Positions 56,438 through 64,000 of a DNA stretch of 64,000 bases are shown piece by piece. This DNA is from Pseudacidovorax sp. RU35E. GTDB taxonomy: Bacteria; Pseudomonadota; Gammaproteobacteria; Burkholderiales; Burkholderiaceae_C. Position 1 is the first letter of the stretch, and each line of letters opens with the position of its first letter. The notes below the pieces were generated by a model that worked only from the letters and a program-made list of their open reading frames with translations, searched no databases and had not been told where the DNA came from. The position numbers and the translations under genes were made by a program. The DNA lies in contig NZ_FTMY01000003.1 in NCBI RefSeq assembly GCF_900156165.1, forward strand, positions 124,001 through 188,000, written 5' to 3'.

Positions 56438-58966
56438 TCACAGGGAGGCCGCCACGCTGAAGTCCTCGGGCGGCAGGCCCGCGCGGGCGCGTTCGGCCAT
56501 GTGCAGCAGCGCCTGCTCCAGGTAGCGCACGGCGCGCGGCGTGTCGAAGAGCGGCAGCGTGGCCTTGCTGGCCTGCAGGCGTTCGCGCAGGGCGCGCGTG
56601 CGCGCGCGGTCATGGCCCAGCGCGATCGCCAGGGCCTGGTAGTCCTCGACGCTGCCGGTGATGAGCTCTGCCATACCGGCCGCGGTGAGGATGCTGCCGG
56701 GCATGCGGATCGCATAGGTCTCCCCGGCATCGGCCATCGACACCATCGGGCAGGCCATCGACAGGCATTCGATGGCCGTGGTGCCCGAGCCTTGGGGATA
56801 GGTGTCCAGGCACAGGTCGGCGACGCTGTAGCGGTGCAGGTGGTCTTCGCGGCCGAGCGGTTCGCTGAAGATCACCCGTTTGGGCGCGATGCCATGGCGT
56901 TGCACCACGGCTGCCAGCCGCTCGAAGGCCACTTTCGGGGTGCGATGGGTACGTGCCAGCCACAGCACGCTGCCGGGCGTGTTCTTCAGGATGTGCATCC
57001 AGGCGTCGAACACCTTGGGATGGATCTTGGCGAAGGAGCCGAAGTTGGCGAAGACGAACGCGTCTTCCGGAATGCCGAAGTCGGCGCGCGTGAAGACGCG
57101 GTCGCTGGGCTTCTGCCACCGGGAGCTGATCTGCATGGTGAAGGGCAGGCGCGCCACGCACTCGGCGTAGTGCTCGTCCAGGTTGGGCGGCGTGGTGAAG
57201 GGATCGCCGAACAGGTAGTCGTACACGCCTTCGCCCATCGAGGACACGTAGCCGAGCCAGTGGCACTGCACGGGCGCGAGGCGGTTGATCAGGATGCGGC
57301 TGCGCGTGCCCTGGGTGTTGCCCGTCAGGTCGATCAGCACGTCGAGCTCGAGCGCGCGTACGCGCTCCACGATCTCGCGCGAGGTGCAGTGCTCGAAGTC
57401 GATGAAGACATCGACGTCGCGTTCGATGTTGCGGCGGAACGCACTGCCGTCGTCGGGGCCGTAGGACAGGGCATGGACCTCGAAGCGCGAGCGGTCGTGC
57501 AGGCCGTAGATCTCCTCGGTGAGGTAGGACACCGGGTGGGTGCGGAAGTCGTACGAGAAATAGCCGATGCGGATGCGGCCCTCTTTGCGGCTGCGCACTG
57601 GCGGCAGGTCGGCGTAGATCGGCTGGTCCTTGAAGACCGAGCGGCCCACGAGCGCGGCAATGCGCTTCATGTCCTCGGCCTTCTCGATGAGCATGAGGTA
57701 GGCCAGCGACGCGGACAGGTCTTCCGGCTCCTGTTCGAGCGACAGGCGCAGCAGCTTCTGGCCCACCGCCTCCAGATCGCTCCAGTCGACGCACGAGAGC
57801 TTCTGCCCGTAGAGGTACAGCAGGCTGACGCAGTCGTCCGGCGCGGCCGCCACGGCGTCCTTGAAGTAGCGCAGTGCCTCTTCCAGCTCGATCAGCATGA
57901 AATGGCACACGCCCAGGTTTCGCAGCATCATCACGCTGTCCGGCTCCAGGGCCAGCGCCTTGGTGAAATGGGCGATGGCGGTGCGGTAGTCCGACTTCTT
58001 GAAGTAGGCCACGCCGAGGTTGTTGACCACGTCCTTGCTGTCGCCGCGCAGTTCGGCCAGGCGGTGCAGCATGGCGATGGCATCGTCGAGCCGCAGGCGA
58101 TCCTGCAGCGCGCCGGCAACGGCGAACATCATGTTCACGAAGGCGGGCTGCAACAGCGGTTCGGCCAGCGCTTCGGCCTCGCCTTCGCGCATGAGCCGCA
58201 TCAGCACCTCGATGGCGCTTTCCGGGGCCTGTGCGTGCAGATGCTCGCCGTAGGGCCGCAGCACCTGCGCCGACCGGGAGCCGAGGCCGAAGGCGGCTTC
58301 GCTGTGGACCAGTGCCTCTTGCGTGCGGCCCTCGCTCCAGAGGATCTTGGCCAGCGTCTCGCGCCAGACCAGGCCCTCGGGCGCCAGGTCGACCGCGCGC
58401 GCGAAGGCGTCGCGGGCAGCCTGCGACTCGCCCAGGTCGAGCAGGCCTGCGCCGTAGTTGTTCCACACGCTGGCGTTGTCGGGGTGGGCGCGAATGGCGT
58501 CTGCGCCGATCTGCTGGAGCTTGCGTCGCTTCTTCTGACTGCGCAGCGCGCTCAGCAGGTTGATGTAGGTGTCGGCCGAGGCCTGGCCACTGCGGATCGC
58601 GACCATGGCGTCCTGCTCGGCCAGGGCATGTTCCTTCAGTTCCAGCAGCACGCCGGCACGGTTGGTGTAGTAGACGGGATGCGGGTTCAGGGCGATGGCC
58701 GCATTGAGCAGCTGCAGCGCCTCCTGCATGCGGTTGGCCGCCTTGTAGATCAGTCCGAGCAGCTGCAGTGCGTCGGGATAGTTCTCGACCCGGGCCAGCA
58801 CCTCGCGGTACATCGCCTCGGCACGTGCGAGGTCACCCTGGCGGTGATGCTCGAGGGCCTGCGCAATGGTCTCGCGCGCCCAGGCCTCCAGGGCCGGTGC
58901 CACCTTCGGGGGGTGCGATCTCTTCATGGTTGTCGTGGGAAGGCAGGGGCGGATGAGGCAGGACAT
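56438..58966 (-). CDS. GT41 glycosyltransferase (SPINDLY/HMW1C/OGT-like) with N-terminal TPRs
   Basis: 842-aa cytosolic glycosyltransferase. The N-terminal part (about 30-400) is TPR repeats (e.g. YPDALQLLGLIYKAANRMQE, VVNNLGVAYFKKSDYRTAIA). The C-terminal GT41 domain has RIRIGYFSYDFRTHP near 485, FGSFAKIHPKVFDAWMHIL, and GSGTTAIECLSMACPMV for nucleotide-sugar binding. The ATG at 58966 has a strong Shine-Dalgarno (GGAGGGG, 6 nt); a second ATG 13 codons later lacks one. It starts 35 bp after the adhesin stop, so it is in the same operon. GT41 enzymes such as HMW1C glycosylate adhesins in the cytosol before export, which suggests the adhesin as substrate. Confidence 0.9.
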   Translation of the reverse strand: MSCLIRPCLPTTTMKRSHPPKVAPALEAWARETIAQALEHHRQGDLARAEAMYREVLARVENYPDALQLLGLIYKAANRMQEALQLLNAAIALNPHPVYYTNRAGVLLELKEHALAEQDAMVAIRSGQASADTYINLLSALRSQKKRRKLQQIGADAIRAHPDNASVWNNYGAGLLDLGESQAARDAFARAVDLAPEGLVWRETLAKILWSEGRTQEALVHSEAAFGLGSRSAQVLRPYGEHLHAQAPESAIEVLMRLMREGEAEALAEPLLQPAFVNMMFAVAGALQDRLRLDDAIAMLHRLAELRGDSKDVVNNLGVAYFKKSDYRTAIAHFTKALALEPDSVMMLRNLGVCHFMLIELEEALRYFKDAVAAAPDDCVSLLYLYGQKLSCVDWSDLEAVGQKLLRLSLEQEPEDLSASLAYLMLIEKAEDMKRIAALVGRSVFKDQPIYADLPPVRSRKEGRIRIGYFSYDFRTHPVSYLTEEIYGLHDRSRFEVHALSYGPDDGSAFRRNIERDVDVFIDFEHCTSREIVERVRALELDVLIDLTGNTQGTRSRILINRLAPVQCHWLGYVSSMGEGVYDYLFGDPFTTPPNLDEHYAECVARLPFTMQISSRWQKPSDRVFTRADFGIPEDAFVFANFGSFAKIHPKVFDAWMHILKNTPGSVLWLARTHRTPKVAFERLAAVVQRHGIAPKRVIFSEPLGREDHLHRYSVADLCLDTYPQGSGTTAIECLSMACPMVSMADAGETYAIRMPGSILTAAGMAELITGSVEDYQALAIALGHDRARTRALRERLQASKATLPLFDTPRAVRYLEQALLHMAERARAGLPPEDFSVAASL

Positions 58967-59001
58967 GGCCTGCCCCTCCGCCCCGCCGGTTCAACCCAGG
59001 G

Positions 59002-61701
59002 TCATGGCTTCCAGCGGAAGGTGAAGCCTGCGCCCACGCTCACCTTGCTGCCCGAGAAGCTCAGGGTCGACCGCAGGAACACGTTGGGCTGCACCTGGTA
59101 GGCCATGCCGAGCGCCCCGGCCGCGTAGCCGCCCTGGTAGCCGATGCCCGCACCCATGGTCACCTCGCCCGGAGCCGTCGGCATGACCATGTTGGCCTGG
59201 GCCGCCGCCATGGCGCCGGTCTGGTCGATCTGCCTTTGCAGACGGCCTTCGGTCTGCTGCAACTGTCCGAGATTGACAGCGTCGGTGGCCACCACACCGG
59301 GCGCCACGTTCTGCACGCGGTTGCCGCCCATGTCGACGTTCGCCCCAGGCGCCACCGTCAGGGAATTGGTGGCCGTCAGCGCATTCACCGTGGCCGCCGT
59401 CGCGTTCAGCACGCTGGTGTTGATGCTGGTGGCATTCACCGTGCTGGCGTTGACGGTGCTGGCATTGACGGTGCTCGCGTTGACCGATCCCGCCACGCTG
59501 ACGTTGGTGGTGGTCAGGTTGTTGACCGTGGCATTGTTGGTCGTGAAGTTCTGCGTGGTCACATTGGTCACCGACATCTCGTTGTTCGAGAGCGTCGAGT
59601 TGCCGATGACGATCTGCGTCGCGCTGACCGTGCCCGCGTTCACGCTGGTGGCCGTGATGGTGCCGGCGTGGATGGTGGACGCGGTCACGCTGTTGGCGCT
59701 GACGGTGCCGGCCGAGATGCTGTTGGCAGTGACCGTGCCTGCGGACACGCTGGTGGCCGTGACCGTGCCGAGGCTGGCGCTCGACGCGTTGACGGTGCTC
59801 GCGGTGATGCTCGCCGCCGTCACGGTGCCCAGGCTCGCACTGGCGGCCGTGATGCTGCTGGCACTCACGGTGCCGGCCGACACGCTGGTCGCCGTCACGG
59901 TGTCCACCTTCAGCCCGCCGGTGATGGTCGCGCCATTGGTGACGTTGGCCTTGGCGGTGGTCAGCTGCGTGGCATTGACCGTGCCCGCCGTGATGCTCGC
60001 CGCCGTCACGGTACCCGCCGAGACGCTGGTGGCCGTGAGGCTGGTCGCGCTCACCGTGCCGGCCGTCACCGTGTCCACGCTGAGGCCGCCGACGATGGTG
60101 GCACCGTTGGTGACGTTGGCCGTGGCGGTGGTCAGGCTGGTGGCATTGACCGTGCCGGCGGTGATGCTCGCCGCGGTCACCGTGCCCGCCGAGACGCTGG
60201 TGGCCGTGACGCTGAAGGCACTCACGGTGTCGGCGCTGATGCTCGCTGCGGTGATGGTGCCGGCGGAGACGCTGGTGGCCGTCAGGCTGGAGGCACTGAC
60301 CGTGCCGGCACTGATGCTCGCCGCCGTCACGGTGCCCAGGCTGGCGCTGGTCGCCGTGACGCTGAACGCGCTGACCGTATTGGCGCTGATGCTGGCCGCG
60401 GTGATGGTGCCGGCAGAGACGCTGGTGGCCGTGAGGCTGGAGGCACTGACCGTGCCGGCACTGATGCTCGCGGCCGTCACGGTGCCCAGGCTGGCGCTGG
60501 TGGCCGTGACACTGAACGCGCTGACCGTATTGGCACTGACGCTCGCTGCGGTGATGGTGCCGGCAGAGACGCTGGTGGCCGTGAGGCTGGAGGCACTGAC
60601 GGTGCCGGCACTGATGCTCGCGGCCGTGACGGTGCCCAGGCTGGCGCTGGTCGCCGTGACGCTGAACGCGCTGACGGTGTTGGCGCTGATGCTGGCGGCG
60701 GTGATGGTGCCGGCAGAGACGCTGGTGGCCGTGAGGCTGGAGGCACTGACCGTGCCGGCACTGATGCTCGCCGCGGTCACGGTGCCCAGACTCGCACTGG
60801 CGGCGGTGACGCTGAACGCGCTCACGGTGCTGGCGCTCACGCTGGAGGCGGTCACGGTACCCAGGCTGGCCGAGGTGGCCGTCACGCTGTTGGCGCTGAC
60901 GGTGCTCGCGTTGACGCTCATGGCCGTCACGCTGCCCATCGTCGCGCTGTTGGCCAGCAACTGATTGGTGGTGACGTTGGTGGCGGTGATGGTGCCTGCA
61001 TTGACGGAACTGGCATTCACGCTGGAGGCCGTCACCGTGCCCAGCGTGGCGCTGAAGGCGGACAGGCTGGTGGTGGCAACGCTCTGTGCGTTGACCGTGC
61101 CCGCGTTCACCGTGGACGCCGTCACGCTGGTGGCACTGACGGTGCCCGCGCTGATGCTGTTGGCGGTGACCGTGCCCAGGCTAGCGCTGGCGGCGGTGAT
61201 GCTGCTGGCGCTCACGGTGCCGGCGCTGATGCTGTTGGCGGTGACCGTACCCAGGCTGGCGCTCACCGCGGTGATGCTGTTGGCGCTGACAGTGCCCGCC
61301 GTCACGCCGCCTGTGGAGGCGTTCAGGTTGGTGATGGTGGCGCTGGTGATGCGGGCCGAGCCGATGGTGGCCGAGCCCATGGATGCGTTCGCGATCGTCG
61401 CCGTGCCGGTGATCGACGGCTGATACAGCGTTGCATCGTTCAGCCATTGATTGTTGGAATAGCCGTAGTCCTGGTCGACGACGAAGCCGCCGCTGCCTTG
61501 CGTAGCAGCGATGTAATAGAGCACCTCGACATTGCAGTTGGAAGCAAGGCAACTGGTGGCTGCTGCGGCGGGGTCGGCGCCGAACATGCCGGCGGCCACG
61601 AGGGCCGGCGCCGTGAGGACGTAGTGACGGCCCAGCACGGCGGCCATCAGCGAGCTGATGCCGGTCGGCTTGCGGCCTGGTGTGTGACAGACTTTTTTCA
61701 T
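59002..61701 (-). CDS. Repetitive trimeric autotransporter adhesin (YadA-anchored)
   Basis: 899-aa surface protein, type Vc autotransporter. A signal-like N-terminus (hydrophobic about 28-48) is followed by a short unique head (CLASNCNVEVLYYIAA..). From about 90 to 770 the protein is a degenerate stalk of ten-residue units rich in S, A, T and V (patterns SAGTVTA, SANTVSA, ASLGTV). The C-terminus has the YadA neck and anchor: RVQNVAPGVVATDAVNLGQL, a coiled-coil QTEGRLQRQIDQ and the four-strand barrel. Serine/threonine richness makes it a good O-glycosylation target of the neighbouring GT41 enzyme. A block at 60240-60830 is nearly identical 150-bp repeats. Confidence 0.93.
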   Translation of the reverse strand: MKKVCHTPGRKPTGISSLMAAVLGRHYVLTAPALVAAGMFGADPAAAATSCLASNCNVEVLYYIAATQGSGGFVVDQDYGYSNNQWLNDATLYQPSITGTATIANASMGSATIGSARITSATITNLNASTGGVTAGTVSANSITAVSASLGTVTANSISAGTVSASSITAASASLGTVTANSISAGTVSATSVTASTVNAGTVNAQSVATTSLSAFSATLGTVTASSVNASSVNAGTITATNVTTNQLLANSATMGSVTAMSVNASTVSANSVTATSASLGTVTASSVSASTVSAFSVTAASASLGTVTAASISAGTVSASSLTATSVSAGTITAASISANTVSAFSVTATSASLGTVTAASISAGTVSASSLTATSVSAGTITAASVSANTVSAFSVTATSASLGTVTAASISAGTVSASSLTATSVSAGTITAASISANTVSAFSVTATSASLGTVTAASISAGTVSASSLTATSVSAGTITAASISADTVSAFSVTATSVSAGTVTAASITAGTVNATSLTTATANVTNGATIVGGLSVDTVTAGTVSATSLTATSVSAGTVTAASITAGTVNATQLTTAKANVTNGATITGGLKVDTVTATSVSAGTVSASSITAASASLGTVTAASITASTVNASSASLGTVTATSVSAGTVTANSISAGTVSANSVTASTIHAGTITATSVNAGTVSATQIVIGNSTLSNNEMSVTNVTTQNFTTNNATVNNLTTTNVSVAGSVNASTVNASTVNASTVNATSINTSVLNATAATVNALTATNSLTVAPGANVDMGGNRVQNVAPGVVATDAVNLGQLQQTEGRLQRQIDQTGAMAAAQANMVMPTAPGEVTMGAGIGYQGGYAAGALGMAYQVQPNVFLRSTLSFSGSKVSVGAGFTFRWKP
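60240..60830. repeat. Near-identical 150-bp tandem repeats in the adhesin stalk
   Basis: Four registers of the same 150-bp (50-codon) unit occur at 60301, 60451, 60601 and 60751 (each begins GTGCCGGCACTGATGCTCG on the + strand) with few substitutions. The DNA identity is far higher than in the rest of the stalk, so the block expanded recently and can change length by recombination or slippage in frame. Confidence 0.85.
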
Positions 61702-62211
61702 TGGATCGGATGTTTTTTTGAAAGGACGGCGGGCCGGGGCCCTCGGTGCGGTCGGGGATCAGGTCGTGGCGCTCACCTCCTGTTGGTTGGCAGGGCCCGC
61801 GGCAATCTCCAGGCGTGCGACACCGTCGCCGGCGGGCGGGTCGGCGGGGTCGTCGGGTGTGCGGCTGGGCCGCGAATTCAGGCGGCCGGGGGGATGTCGT
61901 GCACGGGCATCGCCGGGCGATGCGCTGCGCCTGGCCGCATGGCGCAGCGGGCTGCCCGATGCTCGGGCGGATGACCGGCGAGCGGCCGAAGCAATGCCGC
62001 GCGCGATCTCGGTATGGCGCTGGAAGCAGTCATCTGTCGATCCCCCTGGAATGCCCTCTGGCCCGCCTCTTGGATGTGGGGCGGGCGCCGGATCGTCAGT
62101 CTAGGTTGGCACTTTTGTGTTAAATCGAAAGACCGCAGATTTGCCCCGAGTGCGTTAAATCCTTGGGGATTGCCCGAGGCGATCTATTCACAATCCGTTG
62201 GATCGACGCAG
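61702..62211. other. Intergenic region upstream of the adhesin gene
   Basis: 510 bp between the adhesin and the enoyl-CoA hydratase gene. It has no open frame I can support. The part near 62100-62200 is relatively AT-rich and contains two TTAAATC segments (62120 and 62155 areas) and would hold the adhesin promoter. A run of seven T (61710-61716) precedes the adhesin start. No terminator or operator was recognised. Confidence 0.45.
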
Positions 62212-63018
62212 TTATCCCCGGTCGGCTCGCCCGTGCCGCCCCGCTCCCGCCGCGAAGCGCGCCGCCCCCGCCTCGCCCTCGGCGAAGAAGGCTGGCACGC
62301 CATTCGCACCTTCCTGCCGCAGCGCGTCGCTCAGCGGCAGGTCCCACTGCGCGTAGGCCGATCGGCGATCGGCCAGCATGCACTGTTGCGGGAAGGCCGC
62401 CAGCTCGTGCGCCCAGGCCTGGGCCCTGGCCAGGGCGTCGCCGCGCGGCACGACGCGGTTGACCAGGCCCATGGCCAGCGCCTCGTCGGCGGGCACGGGC
62501 CGGCCGCTGAGGATCAGGTCCATCGCCCGGCCCATGCCGATCAGGCGCGGCAGCCGCACGGTGCCGCCGTCGATCAGTGGCACGCCCCAGCGGCGGCAGA
62601 AGACGCCCATCACCGCGTCGTCGGCGGCCACGCGCAGGTCGGCCAGCAGGGCCAGCTCCAGCCCGCCGGCCACGGCATAGCCCTCGATGGCGGCGATCAG
62701 CGGCTTGGACAGGGCCATGCGCGTCGGACCCATGGGGCCGGGACCCTCACCGCGGGCATCCAGCGCATTGCGCGCTTCGGGGTCGGTGGCGGCCGCGAGG
62801 TCGGCCCCGGCGCAGAAGTGGCCGCCCGCGCCGGTGAGCACCGCCACGCGCAGCGCGTCGTCGGCCTCGAAGCGTTCGAAGGCCTTGCGCAGCGCTTCGG
62901 CGGTGGCGCCGTCGACGGCGTTGCGCTTGTGCGGGCGGTCGAGGGTGATGGTGCAGACGGGGCCGTCGGCGGCGTAATGCACGATGGCTGGCTGCGTGGA
63001 TGACGAGCGATCGGTCAT
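62212..63018 (-). CDS. Enoyl-CoA hydratase/isomerase family protein
   Basis: Crotonase-fold protein of 268 aa. The oxyanion-hole segments HFCAGADLAA and GYAVAGGLELALLADLRVAA are present, the second with the acidic residue typical of hydratases. GRPVPADEALAMGLVNRVVP follows. The start at 63018 has AGGAG upstream. Fatty-acid or aromatic-CoA degradation is possible; substrate unknown. It is preceded by the LuxR gene in the same direction. Confidence 0.9.
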   Translation of the reverse strand: MTDRSSSTQPAIVHYAADGPVCTITLDRPHKRNAVDGATAEALRKAFERFEADDALRVAVLTGAGGHFCAGADLAAATDPEARNALDARGEGPGPMGPTRMALSKPLIAAIEGYAVAGGLELALLADLRVAADDAVMGVFCRRWGVPLIDGGTVRLPRLIGMGRAMDLILSGRPVPADEALAMGLVNRVVPRGDALARAQAWAHELAAFPQQCMLADRRSAYAQWDLPLSDALRQEGANGVPAFFAEGEAGAARFAAGAGRHGRADRG

Positions 63019-63173
63019 GGGCAGGACTCCTGTTCGAAAAGGACCGCGGCCGGCGCCGTGCCGATGGTGGCACCCGGCAAGAAGACTTGTTCCGTTCGCC
63101 GTGAGCCCGTCGAAGGGCAGAGCGGCGCGCCCGCCATGCGTTCGCATCCCATGAGCGCGTCGTCGGTGGCGCC

Positions 63174-64000
63174 CTACCGCACCACCCCCGCCTGCCGCGC
63201 CAGCGCCACGGCCTGCGTGCGGCTGCGGGCGCCGAGCTTGAGGTTGATGTTGCGCAGGTGCGTGCGCACGGTGCTGTCCGAGACAAACAGCTTCTCGGCC
63301 ATGGCGGCGTTGGAATAGCCGGCGGCCAGCAGCTCCAGCACACGGATCTCCTTGCGGGTCAGCGGCTCGGCCAGCGGTGCGGGCGGGGCGTCGCCCGCAA
63401 CGGACTCGTCCTCGTGCGCCTCGCCGAAGGCGGCGGCCAAGCGAGCGATATGGTCGGCATAGATGGGGCCGGCCTCATCCAGCCGGGCGCGGTCGGCCTG
63501 CAGGGTGCGCAGCAGCGGCGCCAAGGCAGGTCCCTCGTCCAGCAGCAGCCGCACGAAGCCTTCGCGCGCGGTCTCGGCCAGCACCGCGGCCAGCACCGCC
63601 TGCGCCTCCGCCGCGGCACCCGCGCGCGCCTGGGCCAGCGCGAGCAGCACGCGCAGCTTGAGCGCGCGGTGCCGCCGCGCCAGCGTGTCGGCCTCGGCGA
63701 TGGCGGGGGCCAGCGCCTGCCGCACCGCCTCGGCATCGCCGAAGCGCAGCTGCCAGCGCCAGCGGCCGATGGCGATGTCGTCCACCGGGTGGGCCGGCAG
63801 GTTGAGGCGGCGCACGCGGTCCCACACGGCGGCATCGTCGGCGCGCTCCAGCATGTCAGCGGCGGCGTCGCGGTTGCCCTGCAGCATCAGCAGGCGCGCA
63901 TGCTCCAGCTTGGCGCTGGCCACCACGCGCGGCAGCTGGCGGTCGTGCCCCAGGTATTCCAGCTCGGTCAGCAGCTGGAAGGCACTGTCCACGTCGCCCT
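63174..64000 (-). CDS. LuxR-family (MalT-like) transcriptional regulator, C-terminal part
   Basis: The last 275 residues of a larger protein whose N-terminus lies beyond the right edge. The visible part is a TPR-like helical region (EHARLLMLQGNRDAAADMLE) as in MalT-type activators. It is followed by a LuxR-type helix-turn-helix at the end (LTRKEIRVLELLAAGYSNAA, VRTHLRNINLKLGA). MalT-type regulators also have an N-terminal ATPase domain, presumably outside the window. Likely target: neighbouring genes, unknown. Confidence 0.9.
   Translation of the reverse strand, partial: GDVDSAFQLLTELEYLGHDRQLPRVVASAKLEHARLLMLQGNRDAAADMLERADDAAVWDRVRRLNLPAHPVDDIAIGRWRWQLRFGDAEAVRQALAPAIAEADTLARRHRALKLRVLLALAQARAGAAAEAQAVLAAVLAETAREGFVRLLLDEGPALAPLLRTLQADRARLDEAGPIYADHIARLAAAFGEAHEDESVAGDAPPAPLAEPLTRKEIRVLELLAAGYSNAAMAEKLFVSDSTVRTHLRNINLKLGARSRTQAVALARQAGVVR

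Noticed and set aside
60240-60830. Regular 150-bp repeats as a CRISPR array
   Set aside because: Repeats are contiguous, 150 bp, without spacers, and encode in-frame protein units inside a surface-protein gene. No cas genes are present.
59236-61974. Long open frames on the + strand opposite the adhesin (912 aa and 606 aa)
   Set aside because: They are the antisense of the repetitive Ser/Ala/Thr stalk; the simple repeats lack stops in several frames. The minus-strand frame has the signal peptide, YadA neck and anchor.
61718-62123. Open frames in the 510-bp gap upstream of the adhesin
   Set aside because: No ribosome-binding site, no family pattern, arginine/glycine-rich composition typical of chance frames in GC-rich DNA.

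Overview
High-GC (roughly 65-70%) bacterial DNA from a Burkholderiales chromosome, most likely a member of the Comamonadaceae. The reasons are the parA-rsmG-mnmG order, two tripartite-tricarboxylate-type (Bug) solute receptors, many LysR regulators, a glutarate catabolic cluster, and codon usage that is uniform except in a few islands. I cannot name the genus.

Layout. 1-4.1 kb is the chromosome-partition neighbourhood: parA, a LysE exporter, rsmG and mnmG, with one perfect and one imperfect parS site inside mnmG and rsmG. 4.1-5.4 kb carries a Phd/VapC-type toxin-antitoxin pair with a palindromic operator, and small membrane and hypothetical proteins. 5.6-7.5 kb has a glutathione transferase and an old-yellow-enzyme reductase. 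7.6-10.7 kb is a copper module: a P-type ATPase divergent from a CopZ-like chaperone and CueR, with two identically spaced CueR-type dyads between them. 10.7-11.9 kb has no gene. It holds a diverged tandem duplication (offset 515-519 bp) with three perfect DnaA boxes and AT-rich ends, and is a candidate replication origin.

11.9-22.3 kb is an envelope region: a CreBC-like two-component system, a DUF4440 protein, PBP1A, then a four-gene cluster (VIT/VWA protein with a PEP-CTERM tail, exosortase, EpsI-like partner, GT51 glycosyltransferase). Upstream of that cluster is an exact TTCAC-N6-TTCAC CreB/BlrA-type tag. This looks like a dedicated one-substrate exosortase system wired to a cell-wall stress sensor.

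22.5-36.5 kb is metabolic and accessory: proC, a hydrolase with a Bug receptor and LysR, LysR/gcdH/CoA-transferase, an unclassified 256-aa protein coupled to a PIN protein, transporters, a large unknown protein and a class A beta-lactamase. 36.6-53.9 kb contains a 165-bp MITE-like element, two divergent citrate-synthase homologues (one with a DNA-binding-like N-terminus) over palindromic sites, an APH-like kinase, MFS/PanE/glutaminase/EamA genes, a GntR-flanked amidohydrolase-TauE-Bug operon, a 2OG oxygenase with an aldehyde dehydrogenase, and a flavin reductase. 54-64 kb has a fused SpmA/SpmB-like membrane protein, an NTF2-tailed exported protein, a GT41 (SPINDLY/HMW1C-like) glycosyltransferase beside a repetitive YadA-anchored adhesin, an enoyl-CoA hydratase and the end of a LuxR regulator.

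No tRNA, rRNA, CRISPR array or complete insertion sequence was recognised.
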